DNA from: Halieaceae bacterium UBA5044
GTDB lineage: Bacteria > Pseudomonadota > Gammaproteobacteria > Pseudomonadales > Halieaceae
Length of the DNA: 64,000 nucleotides
NCBI GenBank assembly: GCA_002416125.1
Contig: DIBU01000019.1
Location: forward strand, 1 to 64,000
Direction: 5' to 3'
Shown here: positions 36,283 to 44,982 of the stretch, piece after piece
Position numbering within the stretch: position 1 is the stretch's first letter
Layout: every line of letters begins with the position of its first letter
Notes under the pieces: generated by a model
Databases searched by the model: none
Told to the model about the DNA's origin: nothing
The model's input: the letters and a program-made list of their open reading frames with translations, nothing else
Made by a program: the position numbers and the translations under genes

Positions 36283-36333
36283 ACTCAAAGGGGTGTCCCG
36301 CGGTGGTGCTCTCGCAACCACCGCGGGAATGCC

Positions 36334-37962
36334 TTAGGCAACGCGCTTGCTGAACTCCAGCTCCGGGAAGCCCTGATCCACTGAGTCGCGCATCTTGTCA
36401 TAGTAGACATTGGCGCCGCCGAAGTAGATCAGTACACGCGGTGCCTTGTCTTCCAGGTTGGCACCCATCATCCAGGAATTGACCTTGTCACCCTGGGCCA
36501 TCAGCGTTTGCCCATGGATTTCCGCGGTGTGCGCGGTCCAGGCATCCTCCGCCTCCGGGCGCGGCGTGAAGGTGTCGTAGCCTTCCTGTTCCATCTTCTC
36601 GATACAGTCCTTGATCCAGATGGCGTTCTGCTCGATGGAGGTGGGGAGATTGGCGAACGGTGCCTGCGGTCCGGTCACGACGAACATGTTGGGGAAATCC
36701 GCGACGCAGACACCCATGATGGATTTGGACGCTTTTTGCCATTTGTCGCGCAGCGTCTGCCCGCTCTCGCCGCGGATCGGGAACGCTTCCAGAGCCCCGG
36801 TGTAGGCTTTGAACCCCGTGGCGAGCACGATGATGTCAAACTCGTGGTGGCCCTTGGTCGTCGTGATGCCGGTTTCGGTGATTTCGACGATGGGCTCGCG
36901 GTCGGCGATGTCGACGAGATGCACATTGTCGCGGCTGTAGGCTTCGAGGTAACCGTGATCCAGCGGCGGGCGCTTGGCAAACAGTGGGTACTCGCCGGGC
37001 TTGGGCACCAGGATGTCGGCGATCTCGGGGTCCTCAATGCGCTCCCGCATCTTGCGGGTAATGAACTCCGACGCCCAGAGGTTGGCGTCCGGGCTGGAGA
37101 GCAGGTCCTCGAAGGTCTCGAAGACCCAGCGGAAACTGCCGGTCCATTTTTCCTCGAAAATGCGCTCGCGTTCTTCCGGCGACGTTTCAACGGCAAGGCG
37201 GCCTTCGGCGGTATCGAAGGCCATGCCGAACATGTGGTTGCGGCACTTGGCTACGATTTCATCGTAGTGTTCCTTGATGTCCTTTTCCCACTCCGGGGTC
37301 ATGGGTGCCTGCATGGCGGGCAGAATGAAGTTGGGTGTCCGGTGAAAAACCGTAACGCTCTTCGCCGTTTGAGCCATGACCGGCAGCATTTGCACCGTGG
37401 TGGCGCCTGCGCCGATGATACCTACCCGCTTGTTGGCGTAGTCAATGCCTTCCGGCCAGCGCGACGAGTGGAACAGGGGCCCCTTGAACGTATCCATGCC
37501 CTTGATCTTCGGGATGACGGGCTCGGAGATCATCCCCATGGCGCTGATAAAGTACTTGCAGGTGAATGTGTCACCGCTCTCTGTGGTGACTTTCCACAGG
37601 CCGCTGTCTTTCTGGTACTCGGCTGCAACAATCTCGGTGTTGAGCTGAATGTGTGGCCACATGTCGCATTTGTCCGCAACAAAGCGCATGTAGTCGTGTG
37701 TCTCTTTCCAGTCGGGATAGCGGCGTGTCCAGGACCATTCCTGCAGCAGTTCTTTGGAGAAGGTGAGGCAGTAGTAGTAGCTCTCGCTGTCGGTCATGGC
37801 GCCCGGGTAGCGATTCCAGGTCCAGGTACCGCCGATATCGGATGCGCGATCAAACACGCGAATGGAAAGACCCGCCTCCCGGAGGTAGTGAATCAATGCG
37901 AGACCGGCAAAGCCGGCACCAACCGCAATGGCGTCAAAATCAGGTTGCTGCTGGGTGGTCAT
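36334..37962 (-). CDS. Baeyer-Villiger monooxygenase (FAD, NADPH)
   Basis: 542 residues. FAD motif GAGFAG at 15-20, GGTWTWNRYPG at 44-54, the Baeyer-Villiger fingerprint F-x-G-x-x-x-H-x-x-x-W-P at 159-170 (FKGPLFHSSRWP), and the NADPH motif GIIGAGATT at about 183. These place it with cyclohexanone/phenylacetone-type enzymes, which insert oxygen beside a ketone to give an ester or lactone. The ATG has GAGGA 8 nt upstream. It is apparently monocistronic: a strong terminator follows and 246 nt of AT-richer non-coding DNA precede it. The substrate is unknown. Confidence 0.92.
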   Translation of the reverse strand: MTTQQQPDFDAIAVGAGFAGLALIHYLREAGLSIRVFDRASDIGGTWTWNRYPGAMTDSESYYYCLTFSKELLQEWSWTRRYPDWKETHDYMRFVADKCDMWPHIQLNTEIVAAEYQKDSGLWKVTTESGDTFTCKYFISAMGMISEPVIPKIKGMDTFKGPLFHSSRWPEGIDYANKRVGIIGAGATTVQMLPVMAQTAKSVTVFHRTPNFILPAMQAPMTPEWEKDIKEHYDEIVAKCRNHMFGMAFDTAEGRLAVETSPEERERIFEEKWTGSFRWVFETFEDLLSSPDANLWASEFITRKMRERIEDPEIADILVPKPGEYPLFAKRPPLDHGYLEAYSRDNVHLVDIADREPIVEITETGITTTKGHHEFDIIVLATGFKAYTGALEAFPIRGESGQTLRDKWQKASKSIMGVCVADFPNMFVVTGPQAPFANLPTSIEQNAIWIKDCIEKMEQEGYDTFTPRPEAEDAWTAHTAEIHGQTLMAQGDKVNSWMMGANLEDKAPRVLIYFGGANVYYDKMRDSVDQGFPELEFSKRVA

Positions 37963-38208
37963 AGCTGTGTTCCTCGTTTTATAAAATTATCTGCGCAATG
38001 TAGCCGGTGGGACCGTGTTTCGGCCAGTGCCGTGTGCGGTTGATGGTGTTGGGCCCCGCGGGCTGTGGGCGGTGCCGTGCCCAGCATGCGCGGGATCAGT
38101 ATACTTGCTAGATGCAAACAATCAAGTTGTCTGCGACATCTTATTTCCGGCGCTAAACAGGGGCAACCCTGCGGCGCCGGGAATGTTGCGGAACACGGAG
38201 GTTCGGGG

Positions 38209-38436
38209 TTATTCCTGAGCCGGGTCCCGCGCGGAGAGCAGCACTGTCCAGGCCAGGCCCACCAGGCCTGACAGCTTGTGTACGCCGGCACGGGCCATGA
38301 CCCGCGCCAGACCGGCACTGTCGAGCTGCACCATGGAGCGGCCGCCGCCCGGGAAGGTCAGCTCGACCGCGCAGGCGGCCTCACCGTCATGGGTCGGCGT
38401 GAGCTGGATGGCACTCACTACCGGGCCGTGATTCAC
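38209..38436 (-). CDS. Small hypothetical protein, coupled to an upstream small ORF
   Basis: 75 residues, no recognised domain; an alternating hydrophobic N-terminal half (ACAVELTFPGGGRSMVQLDS) suggests beta strands, then a helix. The GTG start overlaps the preceding stop by 4 nt (GTGA), which is the main reason to accept it. It is the third gene of the amidohydrolase operon. Function unknown. Confidence 0.55.
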   Translation of the reverse strand: MNHGPVVSAIQLTPTHDGEAACAVELTFPGGGRSMVQLDSAGLARVMARAGVHKLSGLVGLAWTVLLSARDPAQE

Positions 38437-38642
38437 GCGGTCGGCGGGCCGGTAAACACGATATCGGAACAGGTGAGCCGGGCCGGTGCGGGGCGGAACA
38501 CCAGGTAGAGGTTCCAGCTTTGCAGGTCGGCGATGGCCGCGTCCAGTGGGCGCTCCGGGAGTTCGCGGCGCGCGATGCTCTGCCAGTCATCGCCTTCGCG
38601 GGGGTAGGTCCAGGGCCTTACCGGCACGATGTTGGGTTGCAT
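38433..38642 (-). CDS. Small hypothetical protein after the amidohydrolase gene
   Basis: 69 residues, no recognised family. Tryptophan- and proline-rich N-terminus (VPVRPWTYPREGDDWQSIA) and a helix ELPERPLDAAIADLQ. The ATG has AGAGGAG at 7-nt spacing and lies 20 nt after the amidohydrolase stop, so it is very likely expressed. Possibly an accessory subunit; this is inference only. Confidence 0.62.
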   Translation of the reverse strand: MQPNIVPVRPWTYPREGDDWQSIARRELPERPLDAAIADLQSWNLYLVFRPAPARLTCSDIVFTGPPTA

Positions 38643-38662
38643 GGTGTCGCTCCTCTGCTTTC

Positions 38663-40363
38663 TCAGGCGGCGCGCCGCGCCCGGCCGGATACGAGTTGGC
38701 CGCTGCGTGCGTCGGTGTAGCCCTGCTGCGCAGAATAGACGGCACTGCCATTGACGAAAACCTGCTCTACCCCGAGGGCGCGACGCAGGTAGCGGTAGCC
38801 CTCGCCGGGCAGGTCCTCTACCGCGATTTCAGGGCCTCGGTCGATACGGTCCGGGTCGAAGATCACCAGGTCGGCAGCCAGACCGGGCCGAATGCGTCCG
38901 CGATCCTGCAGCCCCCAGTTGTCGGCGATCTGCCCGGTCAGCTTGAACACCGCCTGCTCCAGTGTCAGTGCCGCGGCATCGCGCACAAACCGGCTGAACA
39001 GATACCCCGTGTCACCGTAGGTGGCAAAACGGGTCACATGAGCGCCGCCGTCACCCGAGCCGACCTGCACCAGCGGGTCGCTGATCGGGCCCGCAATGCG
39101 CTCGAGGTTGTTGTGTCCTACGGACACGGCACTGAAGCGCGTTTGCAATGACTCCTCGACGGCGAGGTCGAGCATCAGTTCCACGGGGTCGCAGCCGCGT
39201 TCCGCAGCGATATCCTTCAGGCGCCTGCCTTCCAGGGGCTTGTTTCCCGGTAAATGACAGCGGCTGACCACGAACTCCGGAAAGTGCACCTCCATTGCGA
39301 TCGGGTGCATGCCGCTGTAGGCCTCGTCGACCAGCTGCCGGCGCACATCGGGGTCCTGGAAATCGCGCAGGGTCTCCGCCGCGGGTTTCAGGATGGTCGC
39401 CCACCAGGTCGGCCGGGAACTGAACACCGAGGTGGGCACGTCAAACTCGAAAGTGACATCAATGGGCCGCGTCTGCATCTGCGGCACGACTCGTGCTCCG
39501 TGTGCGACCTGCAGGCGTACCCGTTCCAGTGCCCGTGGCACCAGATCGGGGGTTGCGTTGGAGTCGAACAGGGGAGAAAAGGTCACCGTGATGGCATGGC
39601 GTCGCGACAGATCACCGAGAATATCGATGCGCGTGCACAGGAGGTCCGGATCCCAGAACTCGGGCACCACCTGCATCACCGCGCCGTGCTCGCCGAGTAC
39701 CGCACAGAGAGCGTCGAGCTCTTCCGGCGCCGCCAGGCGACAGGGTACCGGCCGGTGCTCATGGTCAATATCAACCCAGCTGGTGCTCATGCCGATGGCG
39801 CCAGCCTGCAGGCACTGCCGCAACAGCTGCTGCATGTCGGCGATCTCTGCGGCACTCGCGCAGCGCTCGCGGGCGGCATCGCCCATCACCCACAGGCGCA
39901 GCATGCTGTGTCCGGCCAGTGTGGCCACATTGATCCCCAGCGCATCCCGGAAAGACGCGAGATAATCTTCGAAGGTTTCCCAGTTCCAGCGCATGCCCGC
40001 ATCAAATGCCGCCGCAGGCATTTCCTCGATCTGCCGGAAGACGGCGCCCACGAACGCGCGGTGTTCCGCGCGCACCGGCGCCATGGTCAGGGAACAGTTG
40101 CCGTTGATCACCGTGGTCACCCCGTGTTCCAGTGACGGCGTGGCCAGCCCATCCCAGGTGATCTGCGCGTCGAAATGGGTGTGGGAGTCGATAAAGCCGG
40201 GTGCCAGTACCAGGCCCTGCGCATCGATCACCGTGGCGGCATCGCCGGCAAGGCGCGTGCCCACCGCGACAATCTTCCCGTCGTGAATGGCGACATCGCC
40301 CCTGTACGCCGGGCTGCCGGTGCCATCGCAGACCAGGGCGTTGCTTATTTTTAGCTGATACAT
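38663..40363 (-). CDS. Amidohydrolase, N-acyl-D-amino-acid deacylase-like
   Basis: 566 residues of the amidohydrolase superfamily: the N-terminal beta sandwich begins YQLKISNALVCDGTGSPAYRGDVAI, the metal motif is HTHFDAQ, GNCS comes at the D-aminoacylase-typical place, and SGDGGAHVTRF supplies the conserved Asp. D-aminoacylases release D-amino acids or related amides in the cytoplasm; the real substrate may be a different cyclic or acylated amide. The ATG at 40363 has a perfect AAGGAGG upstream. The open frame from 40465 is rejected. Divergent from an AraC-type regulator that probably controls it. Confidence 0.85.
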   Translation of the reverse strand: MYQLKISNALVCDGTGSPAYRGDVAIHDGKIVAVGTRLAGDAATVIDAQGLVLAPGFIDSHTHFDAQITWDGLATPSLEHGVTTVINGNCSLTMAPVRAEHRAFVGAVFRQIEEMPAAAFDAGMRWNWETFEDYLASFRDALGINVATLAGHSMLRLWVMGDAARERCASAAEIADMQQLLRQCLQAGAIGMSTSWVDIDHEHRPVPCRLAAPEELDALCAVLGEHGAVMQVVPEFWDPDLLCTRIDILGDLSRRHAITVTFSPLFDSNATPDLVPRALERVRLQVAHGARVVPQMQTRPIDVTFEFDVPTSVFSSRPTWWATILKPAAETLRDFQDPDVRRQLVDEAYSGMHPIAMEVHFPEFVVSRCHLPGNKPLEGRRLKDIAAERGCDPVELMLDLAVEESLQTRFSAVSVGHNNLERIAGPISDPLVQVGSGDGGAHVTRFATYGDTGYLFSRFVRDAAALTLEQAVFKLTGQIADNWGLQDRGRIRPGLAADLVIFDPDRIDRGPEIAVEDLPGEGYRYLRRALGVEQVFVNGSAVYSAQQGYTDARSGQLVSGRARRAA

Positions 40364-40533
40364 GCGCAAGCCTCCTTGTGGTTGGAAACTGTAGGCAGTG
40401 TGACCGTCGTGTGCCATATCAAATCGAACAGAGTGCATGGAGGATTGCACGACAGGCCCGGGCACGCCATGGCGCGGCCTCCCGGGCAGGCCCCGGGCGG
40501 TATCTCTCGCCTGCCGCGCGGTGGCAGGGTAGG

Positions 40534-41706
40534 ATGAGCGCGCGCACTAACAGGAGGCTCAGCCGCCCGGTGACGAACGACGACGACATCGCCATGGATG
40601 CGCTGGTATCGCTTGCCCGTGCACTCGTCGCCGCGTTGCTTTCGGAGGACGCGGAGCTCGCTTTCGTTGAGGAGACGCGGCAGTTTGTTGATCAGCTGGG
40701 CGACACACTCACCCTGCCGGTCACCGAGATGATCAGCATTGATCAGTTTGATCGAGCGGCACGCCGTGAGCTGCTGGACGCCACATTGGCTGAACTGGGG
40801 TTGTCGCTGGACACCCTCGATTGGCGCGCCGATCCGGGTCTGGCTCGCGAGTTCCAGAACCGTATCTGGTCGCATCTGTACCACCGGTTCCTCGCGGCCC
40901 ATCAGGTTGTCAGCAGTCATATCGAGCTGTTGCCCGCGCCCGCCGTAGACTACCCGCGCCCGCTTCACAGCCCGCCAGACTCGTGGCTGTTGTTGTTCGC
41001 CGAGCGCGGCGCATGTCGTATAGAACATCCCGCAGGTGATATCACGCTGGGAGGACGTGCTCCCGCGTTGTTGCTGTTGCCGCCCGAGTCTGACGTGGTG
41101 TTGCGCCGGATGCCCGATAGCAGCCCCTGTAGCGTATTCAGCAGCGCGTTTTATCCGCCGCAACGCTGGATGCCCTGGTTAAAGGACGTCGATAGCACAG
41201 CTCTGCCCGAACCCCTGGCGGTACTGGACGCGCGCATGGCCGGCTATGTTGGGGAATCGTTTCGGCGCATCATCGATATCGCGCACACCACGGGGCAGCG
41301 GGGCAGGGCGCTGCACCTGAATCTCCTTGAGCATATTCTCCTGCTGCGTGAGGAGCTCGCACCGGCCAATGACGACGCGGGGCTGGATCGTCGGGTGCTC
41401 GCCGCCCGGGATTTTCTGCTGGCGCATTATCACGAGAAAACGACCGTTGAGCAGGTTGCCAATGCCGCAGGTGCAGCGCCCTCGACGCTCACCGCCCTGT
41501 TCAAGATCCAGATGGGAGACAACCTCATGCGCTGGCGCGACCGGCTGCGCATGCGCCGCGCCCGCGAGCTGCTGCAGGGTACCGAGCTGCCCATCAAGGT
41601 GATTGCAGCGGAGGTCGGCTATGACGACCCGATGTTTTTCTCGCGTCGCTTCAAGCAGCTGACCGGGTGGTCGCCGTCGCAGGTGCGCAGCGGCAGCAGC
41701 CGCTAG
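40534..41706 (+). CDS. AraC-family transcriptional regulator
   Basis: About 390 residues: a long N-terminal region (1 to about 285) with no clear family, including an acidic helical part and a possible cupin-like section (ACRIEHPAGDITLGGRAPALLLLPP). A C-terminal AraC double helix-turn-helix follows (about 290-388, TTVEQVANAAGAAPSTLTALFK and IKVIAAEVGYDDPMFFSRRFKQLTGWSPSQVR). The start is uncertain: ATG 40534, GTG 40570 (AGGAGG 12 nt upstream) and ATG 40594 are candidates. It is divergent from the amidohydrolase operon, which it likely regulates. Confidence 0.85.
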   Translation: MSARTNRRLSRPVTNDDDIAMDALVSLARALVAALLSEDAELAFVEETRQFVDQLGDTLTLPVTEMISIDQFDRAARRELLDATLAELGLSLDTLDWRADPGLAREFQNRIWSHLYHRFLAAHQVVSSHIELLPAPAVDYPRPLHSPPDSWLLLFAERGACRIEHPAGDITLGGRAPALLLLPPESDVVLRRMPDSSPCSVFSSAFYPPQRWMPWLKDVDSTALPEPLAVLDARMAGYVGESFRRIIDIAHTTGQRGRALHLNLLEHILLLREELAPANDDAGLDRRVLAARDFLLAHYHEKTTVEQVANAAGAAPSTLTALFKIQMGDNLMRWRDRLRMRRARELLQGTELPIKVIAAEVGYDDPMFFSRRFKQLTGWSPSQVRSGSSR

Positions 41707-41827
41707 CCGGCTCCAGCCGGGGGCAGGAAATTGTGCAACGCCTCCGGCGTATCCTCCATTCCACAGGGAATCCTGCTGTTCTCTAATACGGGGAATAACG
41801 ACAACAGCAACACACCAGGGAAGCCGC

Positions 41828-42661
41828 ATGACTGACGTACCGGGTTACACCGCCAATCAACGCCTGCTGGATCCGCGCCGGCTCGGCACCACTACCATGC
41901 TCAGCAGCACATCGAAGTATCTCAATCACCCGCGACTGCGTCACTGGGTGGCCGTGGAATCGCTGCGTCGCAACGGTCCGGACATGGACCACTACGGTGG
42001 CCCGCTGGAGATCATCGATATCTTCCGTGAACTGGATGATGTCGATGAAATCAACCGGCTGTTTGCCGAGGCACGTGCCCGTGACAGCGCACTCGATGCG
42101 TGGTTTGAAGCCCGCTTCCTCGTGCCCCACGACCTGCAGGCCCTGGCTGAACTGCCCGAGGGTACGCTGGGTCGGGAATACCAGAAAATGCTCGCTGAGC
42201 AGGGGTTGCAGGCCGATTTCCTGCCCTTTGAAAGCACCGCCACCGATTACGATTATTTCCATCGCCGGCACAGCCAGACGCATGATATCGAGCACCTGGT
42301 GGTGGGCTATCGTTACGACCCCCTGGGCGAGTTCGCGCTGATTGCCGCGCGCACCACAAACCTGCTCAAAACATTTGGCCAGGAACTCGGTGAACATATC
42401 TCGGTGGTTTCCACCCTGCTGGTCGCTACCGGGATGTCCCGCTTCGGCTGCCATTACCCGCACCTGCTGCCCCCGCTGTACAAGGCCCTGGGGGAGGGCC
42501 ATCGCATCGGCGAGCAACTGAACACGCCGCTGTTCATGCCGCGCTATGAGGATATGTTTGAGTGGACAGTGGACGAAGTGCGCGAACACCTGGGCGTGGT
42601 GCACAGTCCGGATTTCGAGGACACGATGTGGTCGCTGGGGGAGTACTTCGACGCGGCCTGA
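41828..42661 (+). CDS. Coq4-family protein
   Basis: 277 residues of the Coq4 family, which acts in ubiquinone biosynthesis in eukaryotes. The zinc-type motif HDxxHx11E is intact: His152, Asp153, His156 and Glu168, in THDIEH to LGE. The N-terminal part is helical, as in the family. Mitochondrial Coq4 has been linked to C1 decarboxylation/hydroxylation of the quinone ring; whether this protein does the same is not known. No other ubi genes are adjacent. It lies between an AraC regulator and an ammonium transporter. Confidence 0.85.
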   Translation: MTDVPGYTANQRLLDPRRLGTTTMLSSTSKYLNHPRLRHWVAVESLRRNGPDMDHYGGPLEIIDIFRELDDVDEINRLFAEARARDSALDAWFEARFLVPHDLQALAELPEGTLGREYQKMLAEQGLQADFLPFESTATDYDYFHRRHSQTHDIEHLVVGYRYDPLGEFALIAARTTNLLKTFGQELGEHISVVSTLLVATGMSRFGCHYPHLLPPLYKALGEGHRIGEQLNTPLFMPRYEDMFEWTVDEVREHLGVVHSPDFEDTMWSLGEYFDAA

Positions 42662-42764
42662 GCCGCTGTCCCGGCGCGGTTGTTGCGCGGCGAATACGGG
42701 GCGCTTTTGTCAGGGCATGTCCATATGTAATAATTCCGCTGCCCTCCCATAAGCGATAATAATT

Positions 42765-44075
42765 ATGATGCGTTCCGTTCTACGTTTTCCGTTCGTCTTT
42801 TTCCTGTTTCTGTTTCCCGCACACGCCGCCATGGCGGCAGACACCAGCGGTGCCAATACCGCCTGGATGCTTACCGCCACGGCGCTGGTGCTGTTCATGA
42901 CTTTGCCGGGCCTGTCACTGTTCTATGGTGGACTGGTGCGGGTGCGCAACGTGCTCTCCGTGTTGATGCAGTGCTTTGCGCTGACGGCACTGATGTCACT
43001 GCTCTGGTTTGTCGCCGGGTATTCCCTGGCGTTCGGCTCTTCCGGGGTCGAGCAGGGTCCGTGGATCGGTGACCTGGGTAACCTCTTTCTCGCCGGGATC
43101 GCCATGGATGGCAATGCCGGCGACATTCCCGAATCGCTGTTTGTCATGTTCCAGATGACCTTTGCGGTGATTACACCGGCGCTGATCGTCGGTGCTTTCG
43201 CCGAGCGTATCCGGTTTTCCGCCATGCTGCTGTTCAGCGCAGCCTGGATGCTGCTGGTGTATGCGCCCGTGTGCCATTGGGTCTGGGGTGGCGGTTGGCT
43301 CGGGGCCATGGGGCTGCAGGACTTTGCCGGTGGTACCGTGGTGCACATCACCGCCGCCGTAGCGGCCCTGGTCGCGGCGCTGATGCTGGGTCCGCGTCGC
43401 GGTTTCGGCAGCGTTGCCATGCCGCCACACAACCTGACCATGACGGTGACGGGCGCGGGTATGCTCTGGGTGGGCTGGTTTGGCTTCAATGCCGGCTCCG
43501 CGGTGGCTGCAGACAACAGCGCCGCGATGGCGATGCTGGTGACGCACCTGTCGGCCGCCTGTGGGTCTCTGGCCTGGATGACGATGGAATGGATCCGTCA
43601 CGGCAAGCCATCGGTGCTGGGTATCGTGACGGGGATGGTCGCCGGCCTCGGTACGATCACCCCGGCGTCGGGTTCCGTCGGTCCGGCGGCGGCCGTGGTC
43701 ATCGGCCTCACCGCCGGGGTTGTCTGTTACTACGCGACAATCACGCTGAAGAACCGGCTGAAAATCGACGACAGCCTCGATGTCTTTCCCGTGCACGGCG
43801 TGGGCGGCATTCTCGGCACCCTGTTGGCGGGTGTTTTCTGCTCGCCCGACCTGGGCTTGTTCAGCGGCAATGGATTTTCCGACGGCATCAGCTCAATAGG
43901 CGGGCAGCTTGCCGTGCAGGCCACGGGTGTGGTGGCAACCTTCGCCTACACGGCGATCGTGAGCTACCTCCTGTTCAAGCTGGTGGATCGCCTGATCGGC
44001 CTCAGGGTTGATGCTGAACAGGAAACTGTGGGCCTCGACCTTGTCCTGCACGATGAACGGGGCTACGACCTGTAG
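42765..44075 (+). CDS. amt: Ammonium transporter
   Basis: 436 residues with a signal-like N-terminus (VFFLFLFPAHAAMAAD) and eleven membrane segments. Family landmarks: FYGGLVR, FQMTFAVITPALIVGAFAER, DFAGGTVVHITAAVAAL (channel His), WFGFNAGS and the second channel His in FPVHGVGG. It conducts ammonium into the cell. There is no neighbouring glnK, which usually accompanies amtB. No Shine-Dalgarno is obvious before ATG 42765 (a second ATG follows directly). Its stop lies 4 nt from a convergent gene. Confidence 0.92.
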   Translation: MMRSVLRFPFVFFLFLFPAHAAMAADTSGANTAWMLTATALVLFMTLPGLSLFYGGLVRVRNVLSVLMQCFALTALMSLLWFVAGYSLAFGSSGVEQGPWIGDLGNLFLAGIAMDGNAGDIPESLFVMFQMTFAVITPALIVGAFAERIRFSAMLLFSAAWMLLVYAPVCHWVWGGGWLGAMGLQDFAGGTVVHITAAVAALVAALMLGPRRGFGSVAMPPHNLTMTVTGAGMLWVGWFGFNAGSAVAADNSAAMAMLVTHLSAACGSLAWMTMEWIRHGKPSVLGIVTGMVAGLGTITPASGSVGPAAAVVIGLTAGVVCYYATITLKNRLKIDDSLDVFPVHGVGGILGTLLAGVFCSPDLGLFSGNGFSDGISSIGGQLAVQATGVVATFAYTAIVSYLLFKLVDRLIGLRVDAEQETVGLDLVLHDERGYDL

Positions 44076-44079
44076 CCCC

Positions 44080-44982
44080 TTAGTCCGCATCGGCGGTGAG
44101 ATGCCGCAGCAGGAAAGCGGTTTCATCGCGGGCGACCGCGCTGAACAGGGGCTCGACATAGACGCCGAAATGCCCGCAGGGGTAGCTGGAGATTTCCGCG
44201 TCCGCGGCCAGTGACGCAGCCTCGCGGATGGTCGCGGGCGAGATGAAGGCATCCTGTTCCGCAATCGTGTAGTGAATGGGGCAGCGAATATCACCCGCCT
44301 GCCGGCCGGGCTTGTAGGTCGCCAACTGGAACACGAAACGCGCCGCGACACGATTGCGCCAGCCGGAATCGGCGGGCGTGATACTGGCGATTCCGGCCGC
44401 TGCTCCCGGCGACGTCATGGCGGCATGGTCATCCGGATCGCCAATAGCCTGGATGTAGTGTGGAGGCAGCCCCAGGGCGCCATGCAGGCTGTCCCTGAGC
44501 GCGGCAAACAGCAGCCCGAGGGTTTTCCCGAGAGGGACTTTCTGCTGCGGCTTTTCGGCCCAGCAAAACGGAATCTGTGCCACGACGGCGGCAATCCCGT
44601 GGTCGCGCGCCGCCACCGCCTGCACGTGCGCCCCGCCAAACGATGTGCCCCACAATGCGATACGCTGCGGATCGACACCCGGTTGCGCGCGCAGGGTGGC
44701 GATGGCGGCCTCCCAATCCTGCAACTGGTGCTTGACGCTCAGCAGCTGCCGCGGCTCACCGGCGCTGGCGCCGAAATGGCGGTAGTCGAACAGCAGCACG
44801 GCCAGGCCCGCCTCGGCGAAGACCTGCGCGTAGGCATCCAGGCGCTGGTCGCGCACGGCGGTAAAGCCGTGCGCCATGACCACGCCGGGCACCGGGGTCG
44901 GGGTGTCAGGGCGGTAGAGCCAGGCAGCGCATTCATCGCCGCCGCTGCGGAATGTCAGGTCGCTGCGCGTAACGCTGTTCAC
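44080..44982 (-). CDS. Alpha/beta hydrolase
   Basis: 300 residues of the alpha/beta-hydrolase fold (dienelactone-hydrolase/peptidase S15-like). Oxyanion segment VVMAHGFTAVRDQRLD, nucleophile elbow WGTSFGGAH, later Asp in IAEQDAFI and His in CGHFGVY. Cytoplasmic. Its start overlaps the FMO stop by 4 nt (ATGA), so it is probably translated with that monooxygenase. It may hydrolyse an ester formed by it; this is inference. Confidence 0.85.
   Translation of the reverse strand: MNSVTRSDLTFRSGGDECAAWLYRPDTPTPVPGVVMAHGFTAVRDQRLDAYAQVFAEAGLAVLLFDYRHFGASAGEPRQLLSVKHQLQDWEAAIATLRAQPGVDPQRIALWGTSFGGAHVQAVAARDHGIAAVVAQIPFCWAEKPQQKVPLGKTLGLLFAALRDSLHGALGLPPHYIQAIGDPDDHAAMTSPGAAAGIASITPADSGWRNRVAARFVFQLATYKPGRQAGDIRCPIHYTIAEQDAFISPATIREAASLAADAEISSYPCGHFGVYVEPLFSAVARDETAFLLRHLTADAD

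Noticed and set aside
36508..38043. 511-codon plus-strand open frame opposite the Baeyer-Villiger gene
   Set aside because: Antisense shadow; the enzyme on the minus strand carries every family motif.
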